Origin: Streptomyces sp. CB01249
Lineage (GTDB): Bacteria; Actinomycetota; Actinomycetes; Streptomycetales; Streptomycetaceae
Assembly: GCF_001905735.1 (NCBI RefSeq)
Contig: NZ_LISW01000001.1
Coordinates: forward strand, 1,796,411-1,860,410
Direction: 5' to 3'
Length of the DNA: 64,000 bases
Positions 42,084 to 51,204 of this stretch are shown here, one piece after another. Position 1 is the stretch's first letter; each line of letters opens with the position of its first letter. Position numbers and translations under genes: made by a program. Below the pieces are notes generated by a model. It was not told where the DNA came from, made no database searches, and saw nothing but the letters and a program-made list of their open reading frames with translations.

Positions 42084-42686
42084 GTGAAGGCGACCTGCGT
42101 CATTCTTGATATCGGTGGCGTGCTGGAGATCACGCCGGAAACGGGGTCGACGCAGCGGTGGGAGGAACGGCTGGAGCTGCCGTTCGGCACCGTGGATGAG
42201 CGGATGCGCGACGTGTGGCAAGCGGGGTGCGTCGGGAGTATCGGTGAGCGAGAGGTCCATGAGCAGGTGGCAGCACGCCTGGGGCTCGACGCGCCCCAGG
42301 TCGAAGCCTTCATGGCTGATCTCTGGGCGGAGTACCTGGGAACGCCCAACGAGGAACTCATCGCTTATGTGCGGGGGCTGCGGGGGAGCTGCAGGCTCGG
42401 CATCCTGAGCAACAGCTTCGTCGGTGCCCGGGAGCGGGAGACGGCGTTGTATCAGTTCGACGAACTGGTCGAGCACATCGCGTACTCGCACGAGATCGGC
42501 GTCGAGAAGCCGGACCCGCGTGCCTTCGAAGCCGTATGCACCGGCCTGGAGGTGCGACCGGAGAGCTGTCTGTTCATTGACGACCTCGCGGTCAATGTTG
42601 AGGCCGCGCGGGCAGTGGGCATGCAGGCGCATCTGTTCCAGGACAACGCACGGACGATTACGCGCATCGCAGCCCATCTGGCCTGA
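42084..42686 (+). CDS. HAD-superfamily phosphatase (subfamily IA)
   Basis: A 200-aa HAD hydrolase. Motif I is VILDIGGV (usual DxD/DxG pattern in epoxide-hydrolase-N-like members), motif II is ILSNS, the Lys is in GVEKPDPRAF, and motif IV is FIDDLAVNVEAA. A helical cap sits between motifs I and II. GTG at 42084 has GGAG upstream. Substrate unknown. The MerR-type promoter in front suggests inducible expression. Confidence 0.83.
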   Translation: MKATCVILDIGGVLEITPETGSTQRWEERLELPFGTVDERMRDVWQAGCVGSIGEREVHEQVAARLGLDAPQVEAFMADLWAEYLGTPNEELIAYVRGLRGSCRLGILSNSFVGARERETALYQFDELVEHIAYSHEIGVEKPDPRAFEAVCTGLEVRPESCLFIDDLAVNVEAARAVGMQAHLFQDNARTITRIAAHLA

Positions 42687-42775
42687 CCGTCCTTCAGTCG
42701 TTGCCGGCCGGCTGCCCGGGCGCTTCCACGGACGCAGTCGCACGAGCGGGTAGCCGCCCGTGGCGACGCTCAGGG

Positions 42776-45304
42776 TCATGTCCATCGCATGCCGATGCCG
42801 GAAAGCAGGTTCACGCGCTCGGGGGTCAGTGCAGCGGCTCGGCTGCGTTGGTTGCTGACCCATGCCCCGAGCCGGAGTTCCCGTTCCTCTCGGTTCTCGC
42901 TGACGATCCGCTCGACATGCTTCCTCGGTACGTGGAGGTGTCCTTCGCGTTCGTAGTACTGGCGGGCGGCGGCATAGTGCATCGCCCACTTGTCGGCCTG
43001 CGTACGGGGAGGGGGCGGCTTCTCGTCCTCGGCCGCCGGGGTGATCCCGAGGATCTGCTCGCACATCCACTGCTGTACGGGCGTCAGGTCGTCCCACCCG
43101 TAGCGGACCGAGCGAACCCACCGTCCGAGGTCCTCGCCCTGGTCCCTCACGTCGCCCGGCCGGGTGGGCAGCGGGTGGCCGGCTCTCAGGTGGAGCCGGA
43201 CGAGGTGGAAGCAGCGTTGCCATTCCACCGGCCAGCGCGGGCACCACGCCGGGTCGATCTCGTCCAGCTGTTCGCGCCGCTCGTCCGACAAGGCCCCGGC
43301 CGACGAGTGGACCGGCAGCCCTTCGGCCCGCCGCTGTTCATTCGCGGCCGCCTTGCGGGCCGCGGCCCGTGCGTTCTTCAACCAGATCCCCACCCGGTAG
43401 CCCTGGTGGACGGCGTCGGTGGGGGCGAGGAGGTGGCCTGCCTCGGCCGCCCATCCGCGCGCTGCCGAGAGGCCCTCTTCCCAGGCGACGTCGTAGTGCG
43501 ACCAGACCATGCCCAGCTTCTCCAGCTGCGCGACGCGGTCCTCGTTCATGTCCCCACGGGCGTAGAACCTCCGGGCGTCGGCCGTCCACTGCCCGAGCGG
43601 GAACCCGGCGAGCGACGCCGGCCACACCTCGACCTCTTCGCCCTGGCCCTCCTCGGCCTCGCTGCTGTCGGTGGTGGGCACGCGGTAGGTGAACGGCACC
43701 TTCAGATCGCCGTGGATCCGGTGGTAGATGCTGGCAGCCTCGATACCGCGTCGCCAGTGCTCGTTCTCCGGGTTGAGGACGCGGAGGTTGATGAACGCGG
43801 CCAGCTGCGCCGGATCGCGTGGCACGGAGAACTTCAGCAGCTCCCGCGCCGGCCCCGACGGCCCCGCCACCCCGCCCGCCTCGATCTCGCCCTCCTGCCC
43901 CTGTACGGCCTTGTAGGCGCTGGGGGACTGCTGCTCGGCGAGGTGTTCCACGACGCGGGCGTCGTGCGCCCTGAGCGCTTCCAGGAGCTTCGCGAGTCCG
44001 CCGTACGCCCGGGAGGTGAGCATGTTGTCGACCGTCTCGCCCGGGCCGAGGAGCACCGGTACGACGAGCGAGGCGATCTTGCCCTCGCCGGGCTGCATCC
44101 GCAGCGCCCGGCCCACCGCCTGGACCAGGTCGGGCATCGCCCCGCGTACGTCCGCGAAGTACACGGAGTCGCAGTTCTTGGTGTCGACGCCCTCGCCCAG
44201 GACCTTCACCGACCCCAGGAAACCCTTCTCCACGACCGCGCCGTCGGTGGTGATCCCGGCCGCGAACTCGTCCAGCACCCGGCGCCGGTGGAGCGGCTTG
44301 TGCTCCCCGCACAGCCAGTCGGCCCAGATCGTGCGCGGGTAGAGCTCGGGTTCGGCGGTGTGCAGCCGTGCGGCGACGTGGGGGAGGCCGGCCGCGAACG
44401 CCTCGGCCTCGCGGACCTGGTGGTGGAAGGTCAGCGTGCGCCGGAAGCCTTCCTCCGAGGACGCCTTCACCAGGGCGGTCTGGAGGGCGGCGAGCCGGGC
44501 GCCGCGTACCTCGTCCGACCGGCCCTCGACCCCGAGGAGCTGCGCGGCCTGGAGCTGGGTGTCCGTGATGTCGACGCACACGACCTGGTACGGGGCACAG
44601 ATGCCCCGGTCCACCGCTGCCGAGAGGGTGAGCGTGTACGCCCTGCTGCCGAAGGGGCTCTCGGGGTCGTCCTCCATGCTCGCGACCAACTCGGGCGGTG
44701 CTCCGCGGCCGGCGTCCTCGTCCAGCTGCCACATCCGTGGGGTGGCGGTCATGTAGAGGCGGCGCAGCGCGGGGATGCGGGTGTTGTCGTGGACGACGGC
44801 CCACGGCTTCCCGATCCGGCCCGATGTCCGGTGGGCTTCGTCCACGACGATCAGGTCCCAGCCCGGAAGGCCTGTGGCGTGCGCGCGCTCCATTGTGCCG
44901 AGGCCGAGCGAGGCGTACGTGGCGAACACGGTGACCTTGTCGAACGGCCGCACCCACGCGACCAGCTCCTCCACGTCCGTGGTGTTCGGGAAGCTGGCGT
45001 CCTCGCCCCGCAGCGACGAGACCCCGATCATCGGGCCCGTACGGCCGGTCTCCCGCCACGCGGCCTCGGTCTGCGTCAGCAGATCCAGCGAGGGGACGAG
45101 CACGAGCACGCGCCCGGCACGAAGCTTCTCCGCGCTACGCGCCGCGACCCGGGTCTTCCCGGACCCGGTCGCCATGACGACCTGAGTCCGCAGCCCTCGC
45201 TCCGGTACGAGCGACCGCGCAGGCAATTCGAGAGCACGAACAACCGCCTCGACAGCCTCCCGCTGCGCCGCCTCACGCGGGTCAATGCGGCCCGTACCCG
45301 ACAT
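42776..45304 (-). CDS. SF2 helicase with C-terminal helicase-associated repeats
   Basis: An 842-aa DEAD/DEAH helicase. Walker A is ATGSGKT (45-51), motif II is DEAH (155-158), motif III is TATPR, and motif VI is QAVGRALRM (about 385-393). The C-terminal half (about 470-842) contains several helicase-associated (HA) domains with Trp-rich segments such as AWVSNQRSRAAALTPER. HA helicases are common in Streptomyces, often near chromosome ends or on plasmids; the target nucleic acid is unknown. ATG at 45304 has GGAAAGG upstream. Intact and solitary. Confidence 0.88.
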   Translation of the reverse strand: MSGTGRIDPREAAQREAVEAVVRALELPARSLVPERGLRTQVVMATGSGKTRVAARSAEKLRAGRVLVLVPSLDLLTQTEAAWRETGRTGPMIGVSSLRGEDASFPNTTDVEELVAWVRPFDKVTVFATYASLGLGTMERAHATGLPGWDLIVVDEAHRTSGRIGKPWAVVHDNTRIPALRRLYMTATPRMWQLDEDAGRGAPPELVASMEDDPESPFGSRAYTLTLSAAVDRGICAPYQVVCVDITDTQLQAAQLLGVEGRSDEVRGARLAALQTALVKASSEEGFRRTLTFHHQVREAEAFAAGLPHVAARLHTAEPELYPRTIWADWLCGEHKPLHRRRVLDEFAAGITTDGAVVEKGFLGSVKVLGEGVDTKNCDSVYFADVRGAMPDLVQAVGRALRMQPGEGKIASLVVPVLLGPGETVDNMLTSRAYGGLAKLLEALRAHDARVVEHLAEQQSPSAYKAVQGQEGEIEAGGVAGPSGPARELLKFSVPRDPAQLAAFINLRVLNPENEHWRRGIEAASIYHRIHGDLKVPFTYRVPTTDSSEAEEGQGEEVEVWPASLAGFPLGQWTADARRFYARGDMNEDRVAQLEKLGMVWSHYDVAWEEGLSAARGWAAEAGHLLAPTDAVHQGYRVGIWLKNARAAARKAAANEQRRAEGLPVHSSAGALSDERREQLDEIDPAWCPRWPVEWQRCFHLVRLHLRAGHPLPTRPGDVRDQGEDLGRWVRSVRYGWDDLTPVQQWMCEQILGITPAAEDEKPPPPRTQADKWAMHYAAARQYYEREGHLHVPRKHVERIVSENREERELRLGAWVSNQRSRAAALTPERVNLLSGIGMRWT

Positions 45305-45417
45305 ATTCGCCTGACCTTTCCTGCTCTGATGCCCGATCGCTATGACCCGCCGGTCGCCACGTATTCAATCGAATCCGGTGGAGCGTGTTGTGGTCGGCCG
45401 GAGTCACGTACCGACAT

Positions 45418-45597
45418 CTACCACCCGATGCCGCGGGCCCGGAGCGGGCACGTGCCGCAGTAGAAGGTGAGCCCGAAGGCAGGCTCGTCGTCGACCATGA
45501 GCAAGCGGCGCCGCGGTCCGCTGCTTCCCGTATCGAAGGTCAACCGTGCCTCGGAGGCTGGGACGCCGAGACTACAGAGGGCGCCCGTTCTGATCAT
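45418..45597 (-). pseudogene. truncated conserved hypothetical gene
   Basis: Reading from ATG at 45597 gives 59 residues with good Streptomyces coding character. They end in EPAFGLTFYCGTCPLRARGIGW, which looks like a conserved CGTCP-type motif cut short where a longer protein would continue. An acidic VDDEPAFG precedes it. I take it as the 5' end of a disrupted gene. A short intact protein is the alternative. Confidence 0.4.
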
Positions 45598-45831
45598 CAC
45601 GGGCCGACCGTACGGGACGACGCCCTCTGCCGGCGGAGCCTGATCCCCCAACGAAGGGCAGCCCGTCGTCGGCGGCTCCGCCTGGGCCCCGAAGCCATCA
45701 CCGTCGAGTCGTCCTCTGGTGCCCGTCATCCCTGAGACGCAGTGGCCGGTTGTGTTTTCGCCCGCCTGGCGGAGGTTGTTCGGTCTGCGGAGCGATCCTG
45801 AACGGCCTCGCCCGCTGCGAGTCTCGAAGTG

Positions 45832-45852
45832 CACGGGCCGGTCCGGCCCGTG
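45832..45852 (+). promoter_or_regulatory. 9-bp dyad before the membrane protein gene
   Basis: CACGGGCCG-n3-CGGCCCGTG, perfect, ending just before the GAGGAG ribosome binding site of the gene at 45869. It may be an operator or a 5' UTR hairpin that controls translation. Confidence 0.45.
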
Positions 45853-45868
45853 GACGTGAGGAGCGCAG

Positions 45869-46543
45869 ATGTTCCAGGCCAGGCCGACCACGACCACTGA
45901 CGAAGCAACACACACGACTCGCCGCGAGGGCCGCCTGCCTCGGGCGTGGCGTGCGGCGCACGAGCCCGCCGCAGGGGTGCCGCGCTGGGCCCGCCGGGTC
46001 GCCTACGCGGTGCCGCTGGTGGTGCTCCCGTCCGGGATCTGGCGCCTGGGCGTGCTGTTCGCCCCGGACAAGCGTGGCGGGGCGATCGAGGACTGGGCGA
46101 TGAACGGCTACGTCGTCTTCCTCACCCTCATCTCCGAAGCGCTTGCCTTCACGGCCGTTGGACTGGTCGCCCGCTGGGGCGAGGTGTTCCCGCGCTGGAT
46201 GCCGATATGGGGTGGGCGCCGGGTACCGACGGCCGCCGCGGTCGTCCCGGCCACGATCGGGGCGACGATCCTGACCCTGGTCTTCACGGTCGTCGCGATC
46301 GTCACCACGGTCACCCAGACCAAGATCAACGGCGATCCGCTGCCGGCCGACTACCCGAGCAAGGCGGGCGGCTGGGAGACCGTGTACTTCTATGCCTCCT
46401 ACGCCCCTCTGGTCCTGTGGGGCCCGATGCTCGGTCTCCTGACGTACGCGTACTGGCGCCGACGCAGGTCGGCGACGGCCGGGCCGCACCAGAACCCGGG
46501 TCGCCGCACCCGAACGCTCCTCCGTCCGGCAAATCTTGCGTGA
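45869..46543 (+). CDS. polytopic membrane protein
   Basis: A 224-aa membrane protein. After a basic N-terminus rich in Thr/Arg there are four hydrophobic segments at about residues 43-66, 79-100, 119-147 and 171-191, and a basic C-terminal tail. GAGGAG lies 8 bases before ATG at 45869. Family not recognised. The LacI gene follows 39 bases later but has its own promoter-like sequence, so the link to sugar uptake is not established. Confidence 0.7.
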   Translation: MFQARPTTTTDEATHTTRREGRLPRAWRAAHEPAAGVPRWARRVAYAVPLVVLPSGIWRLGVLFAPDKRGGAIEDWAMNGYVVFLTLISEALAFTAVGLVARWGEVFPRWMPIWGGRRVPTAAAVVPATIGATILTLVFTVVAIVTTVTQTKINGDPLPADYPSKAGGWETVYFYASYAPLVLWGPMLGLLTYAYWRRRRSATAGPHQNPGRRTRTLLRPANLA

Positions 46544-46582
46544 TTCTGAACGTATTTTGCGCACCCCATGTACTGTGGCGTC

Positions 46583-47608
46583 ATGACAATGAAGGTGGTG
46601 CAGGTAGCTGAGTTCGCGGGCGTGAGCCAGCTGACGGTCCGGCGGGTGCTGAACGGCAGCCCGAGTGTCGCCGCCGCGACCAGGGAGCGAGTGCTGCGGG
46701 CGCTGGACGTTCTGGGCCTCAAGCGGCCGGCAGGCGCGGCCGCGGAGCGTTCGCCTCTCGTGGGTGTTGTGGTCCCCGACCTCCAGAACCCGGTCTTCCC
46801 CTCGTTCGTGGAGGCGTTGGCAGGGCGCTTGAACAAGCGCGGCTATGTGCCGGTTCTTTGCACTCGTACAGCAGATGGGGTCTCCGAAGCCAACTACGTC
46901 GAGATGCTGCTGGCGCAGAACATAGGCGGGATCGTGTTCGTCGGGTCCAGCTACGCGGACGTCGGAGCGGAACAGGGGGCCGCGCTGAAGGAGCGGCAGG
47001 TGCCGATGGTGATGGTGAACGTCGCCGACGAGAACGCGGACCTGGTCCAGATCGCCGCCGACGACACACAGGCCGTTCAGCAGGCGATGCTTCATCTGGA
47101 AGGGATGGGGCACGAGCGCATCGGGCTGCTGGTCGGCCCGAGCGGCCACGTGCCGTCCGTACGGAAGCTGCGCGGGTTCGCGCAGTTCTGGCAGTCCAGG
47201 GGAGTGGAGCGGGGGCGGTGGGCGTCCTGGGTGGGCCACAGCCTGTTCGCCCTGGAGGCGGGCGCCCGCACCATCTCTGATCTTCTCGACCAGGGGGTGA
47301 CCGCAGTTGTTTGCGGAAGCGACACCCTTGCGCTGGGGGCGATCCGGGGGGCCCGAAGGCGCGGGCTCGGGGTGCCGGAAAACCTCTCGGTGGTGGGCTT
47401 CGATGACTCCGCGTTCATGAGCGCGGTCGACCCGCCGCTGACCACGTGCCGGCAGCCGGTGGCCGCCATGGCCGAGGCCGCGATCGAGGCTCTCGACGAG
47501 CAGATCCGCAGCCGTCAGGCCGTACCGGGCCTGACCCTCTTTCAGGCCGAGCTGATCGTCCGGTCCTCCACCGCGAGGCCGAGTTCCGGCAGGTCACAGC
47601 CGAAGTAA
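46583..47608 (+). CDS. LacI-family repressor of the glucan locus
   Basis: A 341-aa LacI regulator. The helix-turn-helix is VVQVAEFAGVSQLTVRRVLNG (residues 4-24), then a sugar-binding domain (VVVPDLQNPVFPSFVEAL, GGIVFVGSS, VVGFDDSAF). ATG at 46583 is 6 bases after a TACTGT -10-like hexamer, suggesting a leaderless mRNA; ATG at 46589 is possible. The binding-protein gene starts 119 bases downstream with an operator-like ATGTT-n4-AACAT before it. It probably represses that operon until an oligosaccharide is present. Confidence 0.87.
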   Translation: MTMKVVQVAEFAGVSQLTVRRVLNGSPSVAAATRERVLRALDVLGLKRPAGAAAERSPLVGVVVPDLQNPVFPSFVEALAGRLNKRGYVPVLCTRTADGVSEANYVEMLLAQNIGGIVFVGSSYADVGAEQGAALKERQVPMVMVNVADENADLVQIAADDTQAVQQAMLHLEGMGHERIGLLVGPSGHVPSVRKLRGFAQFWQSRGVERGRWASWVGHSLFALEAGARTISDLLDQGVTAVVCGSDTLALGAIRGARRRGLGVPENLSVVGFDDSAFMSAVDPPLTTCRQPVAAMAEAAIEALDEQIRSRQAVPGLTLFQAELIVRSSTARPSSGRSQPK

Positions 47609-47611
47609 TCA

Positions 47612-47658
47612 ATGTTTTGCAACATGTCATTGACTTTTTACATGGCTGACTTCTACCT
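47612..47658 (+). promoter_or_regulatory. operator and promoter of the glucan importer operon
   Basis: ATGTTTTGCAACAT (47612-47625) is a LacI-style palindrome with 5-bp arms and central TTGC. It abuts TTGACT (47630-47635), a 17-base spacer and CTACCT (47653-47658). The binding-protein gene begins 70 bases later. Confidence 0.6.
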
Positions 47659-47727
47659 TCTGCGTATCCGCCGGGGCTTCGGTTGACGGGGCGTCGGCGC
47701 AGTGCATCCACGGAAGGTAGATCAGTC

Positions 47728-49086
47728 ATGGGCGGAATGCGCAGTCGCCGCAGGTTCATCGGCGCGGGGATAGCCTGCGTGCTTACCGGAGGGCTTGCCG
47801 CCTGCGGCGGCTCCCCTTCCTCGGGCAGCGAGGGCGGCGTGGTCACCATCTCGGTGAACGGCATGCCGCCCAAGACCCAGCCGGTGGACCGGAAGTACTT
47901 CGAGGAGGACGTCAAGGCCTTCGAGAAGGAGCACCCGAAGATCAGGATCGATGCCCGCGAGGGCCAGATGGACCCCAAGACCTTCTCCGCGAAGCTCGCC
48001 GGGGGACAGCTGGAGGACGTCTACTACGTCTACTTCACCGACCCCGCGGGTCTCATTCAGCGTCGCCAGGGCGCGGACATCACGAAGTACACCAAGGACC
48101 TGCCGCGGATCAAGGACATCAAGCCCGAGTACCTGAAGGTGTTCAGCGGGCCCGACGGAGGTCTGTACGGCCTGCCGAACGGCCAGTACTCCCTCGGTCT
48201 GGTCTACAACCGGGACCTGTTCAAGAAGGCCGGACTCGACCCGGACAAGCCGCCCACGACCTGGGACGAGGTCCGCAAGGCCGCCAAGAAGATCGCCGCG
48301 CTGGGTGAGGGAACCGTCGGCTATGCCGACTACAGCAAGAACAACCAGGGCGGCTGGCACTTCACGTCATGGGTCTACTCGATGGGCGGCGACATCGCCG
48401 CCCAGGACGGGGACGGGAAGTGGAAGGCGGCTTTCGACAGCAAGGCCGGCCGCGACGCGCTCCGGATGCTGCACGACATGCGCTGGACCGACAACTCCAT
48501 GGGTACGCGGCAGCTGCTGCAGATCGATGACGTGCAGAAGATGATGGGCTCCGGAAAGCTCGGCATGTACATGGCCGGGCCGGACAACATTCCCACCATC
48601 GTCAAGCAGTTCGAGCGCAAGTACAGCGAATTCGGCGTCGCCGCGATGCCCGGCAAGGCCACCCTCGGCGGCGGCAACGGCTTCATGTTCAACCCCAAGG
48701 CATCGCCGGAGAAGATCAAGGCCGGCATCGAGTGGGTCCTGTGGAAGTACCTCAACCCGGACCGCACCGAGTTCGAGGACAAGCGCGCCTCCGGCAACGA
48801 CGTCCCGATCGGCCTCCCGCTGGACCGGCTCCTGAACGGCCTGGCCGAAGACAAGCAGGAACGGGCCCACCAGAAGTACGCCAACGTGCCGCAGAAGAAC
48901 TACAAGCCGTTCACCGAGCGGAACGACCTCCTCGACCAGAAGGTCGAACCGCCGAACGCCCAGCAGATCTACACGGTGCTGGACGGCGTCATGCAGGCGG
49001 TCCTGACCAAGAAGGACGCCGACCTCGACCAGCTGCTCAAGGACGCGTCCAAGAAGGTCGACACCATCCTCGCGACGGTCAAGTGA
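47728..49086 (+). CDS. extracellular sugar-binding lipoprotein
   Basis: A 452-aa CUT1-type solute-binding lipoprotein. The twin-Arg n-region RSRRRFIG precedes the lipobox LAAC (Cys26). The fold signatures are YGLPNGQYSLGLVYNRDLF, PPTTWDEVRK and GGNGFMFNPKAS. It is the first gene of the importer operon; permeases follow after 1 and 11 bases. Operon partners (GH87-like and GH13 enzymes) suggest a gluco-oligosaccharide ligand. Confidence 0.9.
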   Translation: MGGMRSRRRFIGAGIACVLTGGLAACGGSPSSGSEGGVVTISVNGMPPKTQPVDRKYFEEDVKAFEKEHPKIRIDAREGQMDPKTFSAKLAGGQLEDVYYVYFTDPAGLIQRRQGADITKYTKDLPRIKDIKPEYLKVFSGPDGGLYGLPNGQYSLGLVYNRDLFKKAGLDPDKPPTTWDEVRKAAKKIAALGEGTVGYADYSKNNQGGWHFTSWVYSMGGDIAAQDGDGKWKAAFDSKAGRDALRMLHDMRWTDNSMGTRQLLQIDDVQKMMGSGKLGMYMAGPDNIPTIVKQFERKYSEFGVAAMPGKATLGGGNGFMFNPKASPEKIKAGIEWVLWKYLNPDRTEFEDKRASGNDVPIGLPLDRLLNGLAEDKQERAHQKYANVPQKNYKPFTERNDLLDQKVEPPNAQQIYTVLDGVMQAVLTKKDADLDQLLKDASKKVDTILATVK

Positions 49087-49087
49087 C

Positions 49088-50032
49088 ATGGCGGCTCCGA
49101 CTCTCACCCGGGAACCCGTATCCCCTCCCGAGCCGCAGAAGGCGAGCATGCACAACCCGAGCAGGCGTCGGCGCCGCCTCAGCGAGCACCTTGTTGCCTA
49201 CGGCTTCCTCGGCGCGGGCGTGCTCTGCTTCGCACTCTTCTCCTGGTACCCGATCATCCGCGGCTGGCTGCTCGGCTTCCAGCAGGTCACCTTCTCCCAG
49301 CCCGCCACATGGGTGGGCTGGGACAACTACCGCCGGCTCTTCGACGACCCGCTCTTCGTGACCGCGTGGAGGAACACCGGATACTTCACCCTCCTCGCCC
49401 TCGTCTTCGGATTCGCCGCCCCCTTCCTCACCGCGGTCGTCCTCAACGAGTTCCGCCACGCACGTTCCTACCTGCGGATGACCGTCTACCTCCCGGTCAT
49501 GCTGCCGCCGATCGTCACCATGCTGCTGTGGCGCTGGTTCTACGACCCGGGCCCGGGTCTCTTCAACAACGTCCTGGAGACCCTTCACCTGCCGGCCCAG
49601 CAGTGGCTCGAGTCGGAGAACCTCTCCATGATCTCCCTCGTCCTGGTCTCCACCTGGGCGAACATGGGCACCACCACCCTCATCTACCTCGCCGCACTCG
49701 GCTCCATCCCCGGCGAGCTCTACGAGGCAGCCGAACTCGACGGAGCCTCCATCCGACAGCGGCTGTGGCACGTGACGATCCCGCAGATGCGGTTCATCCT
49801 GATGATCACCCTCCTGCTCCAGGTCATCGGCACCATGCAGGTCTTCATCGAGCCGTACGTGCTCACCGGCGGCGGACCCGACGACGCCACCGTGACCGTC
49901 CTGCTGCTGCTCTACCGCTATGCGTTCGTCTACAACGACTTCGGCATGGCCAGCGCCATGAGCACGGTGCTCTTCATCGTCCTCGGCCTCTTCGCGGCGG
50001 TGTACCTCCGGCTGACCCGCAGCAAGGGCTGA
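49088..50032 (+). CDS. sugar ABC transporter permease (MalF/CUT1 type)
   Basis: A 314-aa permease with six membrane helices beginning near residue 35. The EAA loop is YEAAELDGASIRQRLW near residue 218. It starts one base after the binding-protein stop. Partner of the next permease. An ATPase is absent from the operon, which fits a shared MsiK-type ATPase. Confidence 0.9.
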   Translation: MAAPTLTREPVSPPEPQKASMHNPSRRRRRLSEHLVAYGFLGAGVLCFALFSWYPIIRGWLLGFQQVTFSQPATWVGWDNYRRLFDDPLFVTAWRNTGYFTLLALVFGFAAPFLTAVVLNEFRHARSYLRMTVYLPVMLPPIVTMLLWRWFYDPGPGLFNNVLETLHLPAQQWLESENLSMISLVLVSTWANMGTTTLIYLAALGSIPGELYEAAELDGASIRQRLWHVTIPQMRFILMITLLLQVIGTMQVFIEPYVLTGGGPDDATVTVLLLLYRYAFVYNDFGMASAMSTVLFIVLGLFAAVYLRLTRSKG

Positions 50033-50043
50033 AAGGAACGACC

Positions 50044-50928
50044 ATGTCCGACTCCTCCGAACGCACCCTCATCGCCCCCGCGGAGATGAACCGGCGCACC
50101 GGCCGCTTCCTCTACTGGTTCGTGCTGTCCTCGACCGTCCTCGGTTTCACCCTCGCCTTCGTCTTCCCCCTTTACTGGATGGCCAGTGGGGCACTGAAAT
50201 CCTCCTCGGAACTGGCCGACCCGACCCCCACCCTCGTCCCGCACAGCTGGCACCCCGAGTCCTACTCCCAGGCATGGACGAACGTCGGACTGAGCCACTA
50301 CTTCCTCAACACCCTGATCCTGGCCGCCGGCGCCTGGCTCACCCAGCTCCTCGTCGACGTGTCCGCCGCCTACGCCCTGTCCAAGCTGCGTCCCGCGCTG
50401 GGCAACATCGTCCTGGGCATGATGCTGGCCACCCTGATGCTGCCCGTATCCGCCCTGCTGGTACCGACGTACCTGACCGTCACCGACGTACCGCTGTTCG
50501 GCACCAACCTGATCAACACCCCCTGGGCGATCTGGCTGCCGGCCTGCGCGAACGCCTTCAACATCTTCATCCTGAAACGCTTCTTCGACCAGATTCCGGC
50601 CGAACTGCTCGACTCCGCGCGCATGGACGGAGCGGGACCCCTGCGCGTCCTGGTATCCGTCGTCCTGCCGTTGTCCCGGCCCGTACTGGCCGTGGTCTCC
50701 ATCTTCGCCGTCGTCGGAGTGTGGAAGGACTTCCTCTGGCCCCTCCTGGTCCTCCCGGACCCGGCACGCCAGCCCATCACCGTCGCGCTCAACCGACTCG
50801 CCGAATTCATGCCCGCCAACCAGCTCCTGGCCGGCATGGTCATGGCCTCGATCCCCCTGCTGGTGATCTTCCTGATCTTCCAGCGGCACATCATCGCGGG
50901 CCTCACCGCCGGCAGCCTCAAGGGCTGA
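50044..50928 (+). CDS. sugar ABC transporter permease (MalG/CUT1 type)
   Basis: A 294-aa permease with six membrane helices and EAA loop LDSARMDGAGPLRVL near residue 197. AAGGA precedes ATG at 50044, 11 bases after the first permease. Completes the importer. A 10-bp hairpin at 50970-51008 follows the stop and may reduce read-through into the GH87-like gene. Confidence 0.9.
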   Translation: MSDSSERTLIAPAEMNRRTGRFLYWFVLSSTVLGFTLAFVFPLYWMASGALKSSSELADPTPTLVPHSWHPESYSQAWTNVGLSHYFLNTLILAAGAWLTQLLVDVSAAYALSKLRPALGNIVLGMMLATLMLPVSALLVPTYLTVTDVPLFGTNLINTPWAIWLPACANAFNIFILKRFFDQIPAELLDSARMDGAGPLRVLVSVVLPLSRPVLAVVSIFAVVGVWKDFLWPLLVLPDPARQPITVALNRLAEFMPANQLLAGMVMASIPLLVIFLIFQRHIIAGLTAGSLKG

Positions 50929-50969
50929 CCCTCGGCCGGTACCACCACGGGCGAGCCCGGCGTACCCAG

Positions 50970-51008
50970 AGTGCCGCAGCCCATCACCCCCACGACGCCT
51001 GCGGCACT
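50970..51008 (+). terminator. hairpin after the importer genes
   Basis: AGTGCCGCAG and CTGCGGCACT arms (50970-50979, 50999-51008) around 19 bases. It lies in the 276-base gap before the GH87-like gene and could partially terminate the transcript or protect its 3' end. Nothing else is evident in that gap beyond the AAGGA ribosome binding site. Confidence 0.5.
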
Positions 51009-51204
51009 TCTCGACAGCGGCCATCACCGCAGCACAGCCCTGCCCCGGCCATCACCTCGGTCACTGCCCGCCGCCACCACGATCGGGCTCCGTTCCTCCC
51101 ACGTCGAACCCGCACCCAGGCCCCGCAGACCTGCCCGGCCACCCCCGTTCGCCCCAGCCACCGACCTTTCAAGGGCGAGCCCCCTCCCGGAAGGACACAC
51201 AGCC

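Larger units (their letters stand above)
45305..45868. other. 564-base region with only a gene remnant
   Basis: No full gene is supportable here. It contains the start region of the helicase, a truncated conserved reading frame on the minus strand (45418-45597, listed), and a 9-bp dyad before the membrane protein gene (listed). The remainder has scattered short frames with no ribosome binding sites. Confidence 0.5.
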
